A stretch of 64,000 nucleotides of DNA from Lingula anatina (GCF_001039355.2 NW_019775669.1:384802-448801); one strand, 5' to 3'; shown: positions 1 through 13,657, counted from the stretch's first letter. The notes: generated by a model not told the origin, from the letters alone. Made by a program: numbers and translations.

Positions 1-43
1 TATATCTTGCCATTGACCACATCTTTCTCATATTTTTCTGTAG

Positions 44-291
44 TTCTGGTGGAGCGGTTTTGTTCAGTGATTGAACTACAAGTCGGTTGTCAGCGTGCGG
101 TAATTCGAGGAGAACCTGGCAACGCCTGTTTCTGCAAGGACCGAGATCGGTGTAACCAGGCAGTGGCCATAAGGATGGGCCCTCTGGCGGGCTGGTTGCT
201 CTGTATGGGTTATCTTATATTGGGATTGTGGCTTCGTGATGGCGGTAACTTAGATATAACCGAAATATTGAGGATGGCGATGTCAAAATAG
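44..291 (+). CDS. Last exon of a Ly6/three-finger-domain membrane or GPI-anchored protein (5' part outside window)
   Basis: An open frame runs from a possible splice acceptor (TTTTTCTGTAG, ending at 43) to a TAG stop at 289-291. It encodes a cysteine-containing end with the motif ACFCKDRDRCN, matching the C-terminal Cys-x-Cys-x4-Cys-Asn signature of Ly6/uPAR three-finger domains. An 18-residue hydrophobic stretch (GPLAGWLLCMGYLILGLW) follows. Such a segment normally acts as a GPI-attachment signal or a membrane anchor. The roughly 19 polar residues after it are longer than usual for a GPI signal, so a single-pass anchor is possible. The start of the domain and the signal peptide would lie left of the window. 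A second acceptor-like AG at 66-67 could shorten the exon. Only a short piece is visible, so the family call is moderate. Confidence 0.5.
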
Positions 292-300
292 AGAGAGAGT

Positions 301-302
<2 letters not shown>

Positions 303-373
<71 letters not shown>
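303..373. repeat. (TA)n microsatellite
   Basis: An almost perfect run of about 35 TA dinucleotides begins just after the stop codon of the upstream Ly6-like exon, so it may lie in that gene's 3' untranslated region. Confidence 0.97.
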
Positions 374-375
<2 letters not shown>

Positions 376-427
376 CCTTAATTAGTGAGGCAAATGACAA
401 CCGAAATGATATGATGACCTAACTTTC

Positions 428-529
428 ATATAAACGTCATGATCTGCTCTTCTGTTATAAATCATCAGAGCGATTTGAATATAAACGTCATGATCTGCTC
501 TTCTGTTATAAATCATCAGAGCGATTTGA
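428..529. repeat. Perfect 51-bp tandem duplication
   Basis: The 51-base unit beginning ATATAAACGTCATGATC at 428 is repeated exactly at 479-529. No difference is visible between the two copies, so the duplication is recent or recently homogenised. No coding content is seen. Confidence 0.95.
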
Positions 530-2911
530 GCAGAAAAAAGAAACTATTATGCTACTATAGCTCTTGTACATAAATCATTCTATGTGTCTTATTAATCATT
601 TAGCGTCGACATAATTGTCAAGGTTGGCACTCACTGATCATTGCGTTCACCTGTAAAATACTAATAATGGCAACTGGCTACCCATCAAAAATATATGGTT
701 TTCATTTAAAATATACCGTTTAATCGGATTTTGACGTAAAGAATACATCATGGTCATATCTCCAAGCCATTCAAAGCGTATCGTATCGATGTAATTACTT
801 AATCAGATTTAGAATATCGGTCGACATCTCTCATAATTAGGGGCCCTTGTGCATGGTCTCGTATTTCAGTGTTTTTTAATTCGATTTATAATAATAAAGT
901 ATTCAAAACATGCCATTAGGTATCTAATTCCTTGCTAATACTCATTTGGGAAGAACTTTACATGACAGTTTTTAAACATAATTATTTGTTCCGTTTATGC
1001 TTGCTGATGTGCCATCGTTCACGACGGCGATAGCGAGTGTGACACTGAACCAATTGATATATTTTACCGCGCTTATGGGAATTAATGACAGTGGGACTAT
1101 AAAATCTCCAACTGAAAAATTCTGAACTCAATTCCCACAGTAAGGATCCTAGTTACAGCACACTAAGGAAATGAGATGTGAAAATATGAACAATTAATGG
1201 ACATTTTCATTAACGCTAATGAATGTTGGTGAACTCTTTCCGCTGACGATTCCCTTGACGATGCCTGATCCTGAACGCAATGCAATCATCGTCATATTCC
1301 CTGCAGAGTTCACATCATAGAAGACACAGATACTGCACAATGGGTATTGTGGCGGCTGTCTATTGCAGAAGCCACTTCAGGCGGAATTATTTTCAATTTT
1401 TAATGTCCAGTGAAATTATTTCTAACAATCATTCGATGAATTACGACGGGTTATCATTGAATTCGGCAATTACAACAATATCGCTTTCATTTCTTGACTT
1501 GAAGTTAATCTCAATAATATGATCTGCTTTAATTCAAAACGTAGATAAAAATGTTTTATCAAAGTATCAGAAAAATTATACTTTTTACGGGGGCGGATCC
1601 AGAACTATTTTCAGTCTACAGTCTCCCGACAGAAAAAATTAGATAACCGTCAATGTGAACTTGAAAATCTGACCGTCTTCCGGAAGACCCAGAAAACTGC
1701 CTCAACCCGCCCCCGTTTTTTCGTCATTTCACTCCAGGAGTTATACTGCATCTGTGGAGTTAATCTCAACTGCCGCAAAAACATCGCTTTCTCAGCAACC
1801 GCAATAACTCTTGCCGTCCGTTTGGTGCGGGTCAAAGCGATATGGAATCGAATTCCAATATCCTCCATAATCTAGGCACCGAGGCACTAGAGATCAAGCG
1901 TTCCAATTTACAAACCACTTTGCATTGATTTTCTTTTTATTAAAATCATCAGATTTCATCAGATTAAATCGCATATGGTGACGCCCGCGTCAACATCAAT
2001 AGAAGCGTTGCAAGTCATTTAAGTGATACTCCTGGCCCATGCCTTATCTCATGGAATTGGACAGGAAACAGCGTATTACATGAATGTAATAAGGGTTCTG
2101 TTGCAGTCAAATACTTTACACAATTTTCCATTACATATTATACCCACAGAACTTTTTTAAATAATATTTCTATAAATTGTAATCACACATTCACAAGCAC
2201 TGAAAGCTCGACTGTTTGTCAAGATGGTCAATAAGTACAAAATTAAAAACTGACATCTGAGCCTTGTTGATACTCCTGACCCCTATTTTCACTGTTCCAT
2301 AGGTTATGGATGATTTCTCTAGAGATTCTTCCTGATAAAATTTATATTAGTCAGTCTTCACTTTTTGCACACCCATTTCTCCACAAATTGATTTATCATT
2401 CAATCATCTGGGTATTATGTTCTACAAAGGCTAATAATCCCAAAATTCCAAACACAGGCTTATGCCTTGCATCTTTGTTCTACATACTTGGTATGTAAGG
2501 GACTTATATACTGCATATATATCCAGTCAGACGGTGAGAACTTCACTTGGTGCATATTAATCTCAGTAGACTGTGTAATCATGACTTCTAATCCCAGCAC
2601 CCCAATTATTTGGCACGGACTTCCTGCCCACCATTACTGAAATTGAAATTGAGGCCTGGATTCCTTTGATAACAAACTGTAATCATGCAGTCTGCTGAGA
2701 TAACAGGCACTGTTTGACTGAGAATGCAGTCTTGGGTTACTCATTTCTCTCTTGTTTAGATACTGAGGTGGTCAGGCTCCCTACACTCCAGACATTGAGA
2801 GCTGTTCTGAGTTCCGACTGGCTCATCATAAGCAGAGCCTCTGATATGAAAATCATGGGATTTAATATATCTAAGCATTTTAACAAAAAAAAAGTTTTTT
2901 CTAAAGTCTGG
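530..2911. other. Intergenic, no gene recognised
   Basis: AT-rich sequence between the Ly6-like exon and the 3' end of the FBXW8 gene. Open frames here are short (80 codons or fewer) and match no family I recognise. The part next to 2911 is presumably the 3' untranslated region of FBXW8, which is transcribed leftward. An ATTAAA hexamer on the minus strand about 50 bases past the stop is a weak polyadenylation-signal candidate. Confidence 0.6.
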
Positions 2912-5900
2912 TCATAGCTTGTCATAAGGCACCATGAGTCCTACTGTTCCCTTGGCTCTGTCTGGTTCATCATATGTTGACAGGCAGACATCAGGCACGC
3001 CCTCTGGTGACTGATCTACACTGAAGTCATAAACCTGCACTGTGCCTCTGTATCTACAAAATTCAATTGAGAAAAATTCTTCACAAATTTGTCTCTTCAC
3101 AACTTGATGGAAAAGTATTTCGTCTTTTACTGCATCCCAATTGATTTTTTCTTATGAAAAGGGTTCAAAGATATCATACTTCAATTATATAATTTGGAAA
3201 CAAGATTAAATGTATGCATTTTCAAAATGTGCAGATATCAAGTGGTGGAAGATGTCTGAAGTCCCAAATTTGGATGATAGCAATAATGTATTACCAGGTA
3301 AATATGTATTGGTAAAATTCAAATTCTATTTCTTACACATTTTAGAGATAGACGATATGTACATATGTACATCACACACATGTACACATGCATGCACAAA
3401 CACACACATACACATACAGCATCCTCATACTGACCTCTTGTGTAAGATATTGTCCAACTCATAGTTCTCTGGAAACTTGTTGTTAGGAACATGTGCACTG
3501 ACCAGGTGCTTGTCTGTAAATGCACAGTGTCTCACAGGGTGTCTGCAGAACAGAGTTATTAAAGATTTACATATATGATTTAATGACATCAAATTTTATG
3601 TGGAAAAATAGGAGTCTCACTAGAATATTGTTTGCTTTTTCTAAAATTTTTAATTCACGATTTCATTTAAGATTTAGCAAGAAAATATAAAATTTTTTTT
3701 AAAGTTCTGTAACAGAAATACACATCTAAAATATTAACATCTTGCCTATTATATATGTATATACAAGAGACATTGTGTATAGTAAGGCACAGGCAAAGGC
3801 AGACTTATGTAGGGCATTGCATGGACACAAGTGGCTGCACAGTATAACTCACCTGTTATGTACTTCCCATAGTTTGCTGCCCATTCTCTGGTCCCAAATA
3901 CACACCAGTCCCTCTGCGCCACCTGACACCACTTTCCAGTCATCCATGTGCACCACTGTCACCGCAGCACCATGTCCACTAAAGGAGTGGACTGGATGCC
4001 TGGCACCAGCTCGGCTGTCGTATACTCGTACTCTGAAATAACAGGAGTCAGACTAGGTTTGAGCACTGGAATGGTCTCACCTTTATTTGAATTATTCTAA
4101 CTGGTGTCCTCAAAAGAATTTTAGAATATTTTACAATCTTATAGGCCTAAACATGTTCATTTGCTTACCCTCTATTATGACTGCATTTGCATGGAAGACC
4201 TATACTGATACTGATATTGTATGTATGTATGTATGTATGTATGTATGTATGTATGTATGTACATGTATGTATGTATGTATGTATGTATGTATGTATGTAT
4301 GCTTACCTTCTGTCATCACTGCCTGTACACAAAAGACCAATGTCAAACTGTGACATGTCAATGCATGACACTGCATTGCACTCTCCTTCAAGTACATACA
4401 TTTCTTTACCAGTCATAAGGCTGTACAAATATATCTGAAAGAAACACAGTAAGTATTAATAATCAAAATGACCTCTCCTTGTTAATTGCTGACATAATTG
4501 GACAAATAAAACAATATATTTTCTTGTATTATGTTTAAACTCACCATAGCAATTCCAAGTGTTTCACAAAATCAAACTATTTAATTACGTTATTGAACTG
4601 AGCTGTCTGTTTTAACAGGTACAATTTCTCTATGCTTGATTGGTTTTTTTTTCATGGAAAGATGTAAATTATCATACATCTAAATCATTACCAAATCTTT
4701 CTTTTTTTTTTTTGTTTACCATGTTTCCATGTATAAAGGATCCATCAGTAAACTTCACAGACTGCTTAGTTCCAGATCTACTATATGTTAAAACACATGG
4801 TAGAAAACATCCCACAGCAAATACACCTCATTTGTAAATGTCAGTTACTGTGCTGTGCACTTCTATAAGGAACTTACATAAACAGAACAAAATACATTAT
4901 GCCAAAATCACACAGGAAACATTTTCCCCGTCATATTTTTTCACCTTCACTTAACACAGAAAATATTTCCTAATTACGCATTCTATTTTTCACCTCCACT
5001 TTCCAAAAACAGCACAAACTAATGGATTATTCAGGTGGTTCTTAGGACAGCATTGTAATGAATATCGGCAATCAACCAGTAAACAACCAAGAGTACAAAG
5101 TCAACAGAGAAGAATGATAGGTAACAGAGTTAAAGTGCATTTGTAATTCATTTCTCAAAGCTGTAGTTTTTAACTAGGGGTGGTTAAGTTTGAATCATCT
5201 AAGGTGAAGTTTCACACAGTTAAAAAGCAGGTGTTTAAGTTGACAACATGAAAGACTGCATAAAATATTTATTTCACAATTTTTTTTAAATTTGGTTTCA
5301 TGAAAGAGACAGAGAGTAAAGAGAGAGAGAGAGAGGAGGGAGAGAGAGAGAGTCTTCAAGGTGTTTCAGGTGACATTTTTGTGCAGAGGCAACATTTTTA
5401 CAATGGAATCAAACCCTTCACCTTGCATATCTTTATCTGCCTGTATACCAACAATTACCAGATGTTAAAGATAAAAATGTCAACATGTTGCCTTTAAATC
5501 TGCATTATTTCATAAATAATTTGCTGTCTCCTTTGAAAAATGACATTCATTTAGCAATCACACATTATATCTTAAAACACATATTCTGTGATTGTTTTGC
5601 ACATTTGGAAAATACCAATCAAAAGGGAAAATTAGCATTTTTTTGTAACTATTTTCTTCTGAAATTTGTGGGCTATGCAAATTTCACTGTCTCCATATGA
5701 TGCAGGTACAGAAAATAGTAAAAAAAAAAGTCTCTTACTTATTGCAGTTATAAAGATACTTAACTGTAGTTGAACCCTTTCTGATCGAATCATATATTAC
5801 TTTTTGTCTATAAACTTTTAAAATGTTATTCATGTCAAACAAAGTTTAATATGAAAAAAAATCTATTATTGAAAAAAAAAGCTATGAGCTTCATCACTTG

Positions 5901-8900
5901 ACAAACAAATAACTAAATACAGATGATCACACAAAATTAGCCCTCGGACTGAGGTGAAAAAAATAACAAGTTGAACAGCTCACCTTCCCCCTGTACAGAC
6001 TGATCCCAGCAGTAGTGTAGTCCAGGGCAGTGGTCACTCCACAGGCCACAGTAGTGGACATGGCATCCAGACATGTGACAGGGGCACCAAAGATGGAGTG
6101 GATACAGCTAGGGGCACCGTGTCCAGGAATATGAATCTTAACTGATTCCTTGGTTGTCATGACAACCATGTACTGGTCAGCGGGGCTGGACGTTTGGTGA
6201 TTCTTGACTATTTGTAAACCAGATACCTGAATGATAGAAAACAGGACATTCAATACAGAAAAAACAAGTTTTCTTAATAGAGGTCATACCTGGGTTTTAA
6301 TAACAAAATGGGTGTTCTGAACTTGCATGTTATCAGATTAATCATAACAGAAGGGTAAAAGTTTATTCTGACCAAAAACAAACATCTGATATTCATTACA
6401 CTTAGCTTTACTTGAAATGTTAGGTTACTGGCAGTGCACTGAGTTCAGGCTGACAGAATTTGCTGACTGAGCACACTTATAATCATTGCACATACAGACA
6501 TCTCACTTTTTTCCTTATCAGTATAAATTCCTGACAGTTTCATTAGATGAGCATGATAACACACTTCTTGTTGTAGGATATAAAGTATGACAAGTAACAT
6601 AACTCACAACTTCTCCTGCATCCAGCTGCTCCAAACAGTGGAACTGGCCGCTGCTGTCCCCCTGCTCTAGCCTGAGAAAGGTTCCATAGGTGACAGCAGC
6701 TAAAGCAGAATCCTGGGCCAGTGAAACTGCTCTAACTGGTGCATTACAGTGAACAGAATGAACAGGGTGGCTATCTGAGCTATTCCTCCATATGTCTACA
6801 TAACCTGAAATAGAACAGAAATGTGTGCTATCTGTGAACCATCCGTTTAGTATATAATATCAACAGTTATTCTTGTCCAAAATGGAACCAGAGGACTTAT
6901 TAAGTTCTACTTTAGATGAAAAAAACCAAGGCTATAATTTATTGAAAATGGGATGGATATTTTCAAAATGTCACTATAAATATATATACAGATATTTTCA
7001 AAAAGGTAAACGTTATTATATAGTAAAAAAACTAACTGTAAGACAGAAATGCAAAAAATATGAGTTAGAAAAAAATACACATTGCTGAGCAATATGTTTT
7101 ACTTTTTTTTTATCTTTTTCACAAAAATACAAGCTTGTTAGATTGTCAAATTCTTTCTAATATCTTGCTAACAACATATACATATAAAACAACAATTATG
7201 TGATATACACTTTGTGTACCTTGGTTAAAACCTGCTACAGTTATGGTATCATTGACAGCAACAGAAGTGATGTAATTTGTAATGGTGCCCATGTCTTCAG
7301 ACTCATTCAAAACAAGAGATGTGTTTGATGGTTTAAAGACATATGTGTTCTCAGTAGAAAGATCTTGAAATTTCACATTTCCACTGGTGTACCTGAAATT
7401 TCACGCATATCAACAATATTAATTTCAAGAAAATGTTTACTTCCCACAAGTTTGTGACAGATATTAATGAAAGCCAGTGTTTCAATAATATAATCAGTTA
7501 CGGTATCAGTTTTGACTTAAAGGAGAGCTAGGATGTTGATGGAATGAATCATGACACCCCTGACATAAAACAATATACATAGTACATGCAAGTTCCAGTA
7601 AGTGGTCTATACAAACATGACAATTTAGAAAGTTGATACCTTACCATAGAAATAAGTAGCTACATATAAATGTACTTTGTTTCTGTGCAATACACCACAA
7701 AATCCTATTAAGTATATAACATTATTCATGCTACATAATGTGTATTGTTTTTGTCTTATGTTCAATAAATTGGCTAATTAGCTTACCCTGCTACTATCGA
7801 GGTATGATATGTGTTTGCTGAACATAAAACTCCACCATGTATGTAGTCTACTGCATAACAATGCCCTAGTCTTTGCTGAAAGTTGAAAATACTATAATTA
7901 TAGTAATGCTTTACAGCAATAAAAATGGGCTGTTTCCACATGCAATGCACAAACAAAAAAAAAAGGGAGTATTACAAAAAAAAACAAAACATATCTCAGT
8001 TCACCCCAAGAACAGTCATTGACTTGAAACAAGTAATGGTTGCATGGAATATGAAATTATACCTTAGCCTTGTTTTGTATATAAAAAAAGATATGAATAT
8101 TATCACTGTATATTTGCACCAAATGTGTAATCTAATAAATTATTTATACTCAGGGGCTGTGTGGATTCATATCCTTACCCTCCAGTTCTCTTTAAGATGC
8201 AACTCATAAAGCACGCACTCCTTGGCGATTTGTTTCCAGCATTTCCTGTCTATAGTCTTACTGCTTGTTTCATAGCCATATCTGTGGCAAATTTTGCACC
8301 AAAGATGCTCATCTTCTGCTATACTCTTCCAGCTTCTGCTCACCTGTAGACAAATAAAACAAAATTTAAAAAATGATAACTATTCATATAATAGACAATT
8401 GAAAAAAAAAATTAAAAGCTTTGTGCTCAATATACATTAACACTGTAACTCAACTAAATGAAACTCAAATAAAGAAACTTTTTGTTAATGCATTTACTTC
8501 AAATCAATAAACCAATATATGACTATGTTCCCTTCAAAACAATTTACCATCAAAAAAAAAAAAATGATCTGATTTTAATTGCCTCACCTGTGCACATCTG
8601 CATAAATCTGTCAAACTAAGGTGCTGGAAAATATTCAAGGCTACTTCTCTGGACAAGTTGAGGTCAAAGAATGGAATCTCATTGATTTCATCCTGAAAAA
8701 AATTGCCTTATTCAATCTATGCTCAACCATTCTGGAATTATAATGGATTCTTTTTTTTTTTTTTTTTTTTTTTGCCTCAAGTTTGTTTTCTCCACCTTAA
8801 ATGTAAGCATTACAGAGTAAAATGACAAAAGTAACAACTACGTTGTTTGCACTTCAGAATATATAAGTTGAAAAGTAAACAAACAACTGGGTTCTTACCA

Positions 8901-9447
8901 AATCTGCAAGCAGTCTGTCAAGAAATCGTTCTTTTGTTTTGTCTGTTCCTGTTTCTAATTTTGAGTTTTCCTCATTGGTCTCACACTTCCTGCGTTTAGA
9001 ACTGGATAGATGTGAATCAATACTTGTATCACCCCATGTTTTTCCACGTAACAGATCGCCAGCAATCTGAAAAGGTCTTAAAGTACACGAAGTTCTTCCC
9101 TCGGATTTCGTGCCATCATCGGAGTTGATAAGTCTGTTCAACAAACTGAAATCTTCCTCTCGTTTACTGCTATTAGCCAATGGGTTATTTCGTGAATCAC
9201 GGAGTCCAAGTGACCGTCTCAGTCCTCTCAATTCTGACCTTTCATTACAAGAACCAACACAATGCAAAGAGGATATACCTCTCTCACTCGAATTTTTACA
9301 TAAGGCACTACACCCACTACCTGGGACTGGGATTTTAACAGTAGAATCCTTCGATTCCGACACTTGATTGTGAAGCTCAACCTTCTTTTCTATCTCTCTT
9401 TTCCACGACTCTCGGAATACTTTTAGGCTTGTTGGATCTCCCATCAT
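2912..9447 (-). CDS. FBXW8: F-box/WD40 repeat protein 8 (FBXW8), 11 coding exons
   Basis: Substrate-recognition subunit of a cullin-RING ubiquitin ligase; in vertebrates FBXW8 bridges SKP1 and CUL7. Exons on the minus strand: 9447-8899, 8692-8588, 8343-8179, 7875-7787, 7392-7220, 6804-6608, 6226-5984, 4434-4307, 4032-3853, 3542-3435, 3053-2912. All introns are GT-AG and the frame is continuous, giving about 692 aa (human about 598; the extra length is mainly in a polar N-terminal region). The N-terminus GDPTSLKVFRESWKREIEKK resembles the vertebrate start. The F-box lies at about residues 187-232 (FFDLNLSREVALNIFQHL, then RCAQVSRSWKSIAEDEHLW). WD40 repeats fill about 280-690, including VHMDDWKVVSGGAEGLVCIW and the FBXW8-specific end YRGTVQVYDFSVDQ. 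Two adjacent ATGs (9447, 9444) are possible starts. The frame stays open upstream to 9669, but the family N-terminus matches from here. Confidence 0.93.
3355..3420. repeat. Imperfect (CA)n-rich stretch in FBXW8 intron 10
   Basis: A degenerate CACA/ACAT-rich low-complexity tract lying just downstream (in gene direction) of the donor of exon 10. Confidence 0.7.
4219..4300. repeat. (GTAT)n microsatellite in FBXW8 intron 8
   Basis: About 20 tetranucleotide units, interrupted once by ACAT near 4261. On the gene's strand the repeat starts directly after the GTAAGC donor of exon 8 (donor at 4301-4306), so splice site and repeat are contiguous. Confidence 0.95.
5318..5352. repeat. (GA)n purine tract in FBXW8 intron 7
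   Basis: Interrupted GA repeat (GAGAGAGAGAGAGGAGGGAGAGAGAGAG) inside the long intron between exons 7 and 8 of the minus-strand gene. Confidence 0.9.
8751..8773. repeat. Homopolymer T run (A on gene strand) in FBXW8 intron 1
   Basis: Twenty-three consecutive T on the + strand, about 60 bases upstream of exon 2 in gene direction. Its length is likely to vary between individuals and to be unreliable in assemblies. Confidence 0.9.
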
Positions 9448-12400
9448 TACAGCAGTCCAAAAACACAGAACAACTAATTTTAATAGTAAACAAACATAAC
9501 ACTTTCTGGAGTTATCATTCAAGACGTCTGTTATTGTTCTTCTTTGATAAAAGAGTTCTGCTCTTCCAAGATGGGCCAACATCGGGATTGCTGTTGATGC
9601 CAGCTGCATACTGTGTCCTATCAAGATGTTTTTTTTATCTTTACATAAACTGTGTGACTCACGGAACAAAGAAATTGAATTTGATGTTTTTAATTAAGAA
9701 AGTCAACTTAATTTTGCTGCATCAAGAAAATACATTGTCAACATTAACGTGAAGGAGCAGGCCTATTTTCATGAATGTGTGATTTCATTGATTTTCCACA
9801 TGTCTGTGAGATGGTGATGGTGATGGTGTTTTGATTGGCAAAATATTAACAGCTACTAATAAGTGTAGTTTAAATCTGCATTTCTTTTGTCAGTTTTTAA
9901 ATTTAAAGCCTATGAAAGGCATTTTTATGCTCAGTCTTTGAAACAGTCTGTCCTACGATGCAGACGGCTGCTATGGGCCCTAAATGAAAGTGATACGTAA
10001 ATGTCACTGCGTTAATTAGAGGCACATCGTGCCTTACTTTGATTTGGAATTGAAATAAATGTCAAATATCTGTCTACAACGCATCACTAAATGCAATGTT
10101 GCGTGACTGGAAACATAGCGGCACGTCATTAAGTCCCATGATTCACATGTTCCGACTTGGACTAGTTATTGTTAATGAGGAGGGGGGGGGGGTGATATCC
10201 TTTTGTGCTTTCAACAACCGTCACCACAGCCACTGAGAACAATAAGCAACTAAATCCGGAGAACAGAGAGATCAATGCACTTGATGCATAACGATCGAGG
10301 TTTAAATTAAACAGATGGCCCGTAAAGAAGGGTCGCACCGGGATGGGTTGACCTAGCGTGGTGATGAACGGGCGCCTGCATATCGGGCATAATAAATGCT
10401 CATGTACGTTTATAATCAGCACCCCAAAAACCGCTCACACTGAAATTTCTACAGAAAGCATGAACGTGGATCATACCTCTTGTAATTTCGAAAAGTATAA
10501 AAAGAATTCTGACATTCGCTTTTTATCTTGTGAACGATATTTAACATTTTATTTATCAGTTATCTAACAGTCACAGTAAACATTGTACCATATCATTATT
10601 TTATTTGTTTTGTTTTCAATGCATTTCACTTACTTAGGTCAGCTACCTAATCGTATTTGTGACCACACCCTGTTCTGTTGCCAGGAAACAGCGTATTTTA
10701 CTCCTCTCTCATATCACTGCACGGGGTAACGTGATACCACTACGTGTAGGCCTACTACATCAGTTAAAACATTTCCCAACATGTGAAACTGTTGAGAAAC
10801 GCGGAATATAAGTGGTTGCACTCTCAATTCGGAAAGCAAGGACCTTGATTTCTTTATTTCTATTACTGATTCTAAACAGGTAGCCCGCGTGTTATCATAA
10901 TTTACTTGTGGGAATTACATAACGAGTGATATATAGGCGTAACGTTATAGTTCAGGGAATACGCGTATAAACAAAACACCTGGTTATACATGCGAGACTG
11001 AATTAGAGACAGTTACCGTCTTAACAAAATAGCTGGCAATGGGGGTTTAGTTTGTAAACAGGTGGATTCAGAGGTGATTGGATTTTTTTATGTCAACATG
11101 CATGGCTTGATATGTTAAAAATAAATTACATCATCATGGTTTACCTGATATAACTAACGCAAATATATTCAGATACGTAGAATAAGTAACAAGGAGTGTG
11201 TATTGTGAAGCAGTATTTAACGGTTTCTCAATAGCCATTATAACAATTCTTTAATTAAAAAAATCTGCCTTATGCCATGCTATTTTTTTCAAGAAATCTC
11301 ATTTTCTGAGTAACTCTATCTGTTGTAAAGTGCATTGGCAAAAGACGCACCCTGAGTGGGCATTTCACTCCAACGTTCCAACAAGGGGTTTTCTTAATTT
11401 GCGTAGCCTACAATAGCAATCAAAGATGTTTTAAAATTGGCGAGACATACAATACAAGTGTCCAGATTAAAAGACATATAATCATCTGTAGAATGAAAAT
11501 AGTTTCAATGTGTGATGCTTTACACTAAGCACAGAACAACTGCAATTCTTACTTTGCAATTTCGTTTTAAAACTTACGGGTCGAGCACGCATCTTAATTT
11601 GAATTTATGAGTATACCGCGATTGAACTGGAATGATATCAATTTATGCGATATCAGGTCAGGTCTTTTCCCGTATCTCTACCTCGAGCAAGCAATGCCAT
11701 ATTTTTTAATTTATTGAATCAAAAATTACCACATAAAATTGTTTGATGGATTATATTTGATAAATAGATTGCTTCGTTTCTGTGTTTTTGCATCAAAGTG
11801 AAAATAACCTGTAATAAGGCATAAAAGGAAGGCAACTGGTTTTTTTTCATCCTTCTGAGAATGTTCATTTGAGTGTTTAGATGAAATGGGAATTACGCAG
11901 TGAAACCGCTTAGAGATCCCTGAAGTCAGTTATTCCATTTATCACTTAGTGTGATGCAACTGTCTGCCCTAAAATGATGAAAAAGCGTGATCTATCTATT
12001 GAATGCTATTGTTAACTTCATCTTCTCACCATTTGGGAGTTTTAATAGAAACTATTCGCTCATACAATGTGACGTTAATTTAACCAAGCGCAGCTAACTT
12101 TTTCAGACACCTTAAACAAACAGATAAAAAAAATATATGAAAAAGAAGAAAAAAATGAAATGTTGGAAAATGATGAAAAGACCAAAGAAGTCGCGCAACC
12201 TGTGGAACAATCTTCCAACAAAAGATTTGTAGGGCTATCAAGTTCTTTTCTTCCATATATGCTCACATGTACATAGCATTGTTTTTCCATGCAATTTCAA
12301 GTGCAAGGTACCATTGGAATATTGACCTTGCACTTTGATAAATGTACCTGATGTGATGATCAATCCGCACATTTCAAATTGCATTCGTCATCGATGAATG

Positions 12401-13657
12401 AAAAACACCAGCAACTCAACTAGCGATTTTGTCATTTTCTGGAAAAAAATTACCATGAAAGGAGGGACAGACACTGATAATTCAGTCTTGAAAGAAATGT
12501 CTTTTTGTATATTATAATACATAGTTTATTATAATACCAAATATCCCAACTTCATGAATGGTACAGGCCTATACTGGTTTTCAAGAGCGAGTTAATTAGC
12601 TGCTTTGCTTGTCAGTACCCATGGGTATGTGTGTGATTTTTTTGGCTCCAATACTCCAATACTCGATACTGGCAAATACTTGAATGCCTTAGTCCAAAGT
12701 GCATCACCAAGATATGAAGGAAAACTGTATAGCCTACATGATAGTTAATTCTACTTGAAATCTTATACGCGCGTTTTCAATGACTAGTAATCAACTACCA
12801 TTCTTGAACACCCCACAAACAAAGCTCATTCGCAGTATATCGATCTACAGCTACATTGTTTCGTTGGTATGTCATCCAACGCTTTCCCCCCGAAACGCGT
12901 ACCTAAAAGGAAGTCTTCCTGCTGTCAAACACCAAGGCAAAAGTAATCAATACAACGCTGTCGCATCGTCGTACGAAATAAAACACAGTTAGTGTCAATG
13001 CATTATGCATTTTTAAAGCCACTGATGGTGTTGTGGATTATAACATAGTCTATCGAATTGACTTGATTTATTGCCATTCAACTGTCTTGTTGAAGATCAG
13101 GGCGTATGTCGAGGATTATATTTTTGAACCGAAAAGCCAGCAGCAAAACAAAACGATAGATCAATTCCGAAAAAGGCTTCGTCCACTTCTGCAAAATGCC
13201 TTTTATTGCAGATTGATTAGCAAATAGACAGCTTAAATAAAATGTAAAGAAAGACGACGAACTAGACATCACAGATGTCAAGAAATTAATTAATTTGCAG
13301 CCGCTTAAAAGCATTACTAGATAGAGACTGGCACTACAAGACGACGGTTTTGATGCTTTAATCAAACGAATTGCCAGCAGAATATTGAAACAAAAGTAGG
13401 GCTGTCTTAACAGTAAATAAGGAGGCATTAATGTCACTGCTCTTTAAATATCACCATGATTAGATATGTTTTCAAACCTATACAGGTGTGCGTTGCTCTG
13501 AAATTTGTTTTCGATAAAGGCCATTAGACATGGCCAGGCTTCTACGTTTACCCAAGGCACCGTGAATCCATTGCTTGATATCTATTAGTATTCACTAATG
13601 CCTCAATCTATTCAAACAATAGTACATTTTTACGACAAAAAGCGTACTAGGTAGAGA
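9448..13657. other. Intergenic region upstream of FBXW8, no gene recognised
   Basis: AT-rich sequence with only short unrelated open frames. The part next to 9448 should hold the FBXW8 5' untranslated region and promoter, but no TATA box or clear CpG-rich promoter was identified by eye. A G10 run sits at about 10182-10191. A minus-strand frame at 10422-10162 contains a CPICRRPF string, but too little else to call a RING domain. Confidence 0.5.

Noticed and set aside
303-373. Possible CRISPR or origin-like repeat arrays
   Set aside because: All arrays seen in the window are simple microsatellites in a eukaryotic context, with no spacer structure.
215-400. Minus-strand frame encoding an Ile-Tyr repeat
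   Set aside because: It is just translation of the TA microsatellite.
4087-4438. Overlapping frames on both strands encoding Cys-Met-Tyr-Val or His-Thr-Tyr-Ile repeats
   Set aside because: They are translations of the GTAT tetranucleotide repeat in an FBXW8 intron.
10162-10422. Minus-strand frame with HLLCPICRRPF, resembling the start of a RING finger
   Set aside because: Only one Cys pair is present, no further zinc ligands follow in frame, and no adjacent exon was found.
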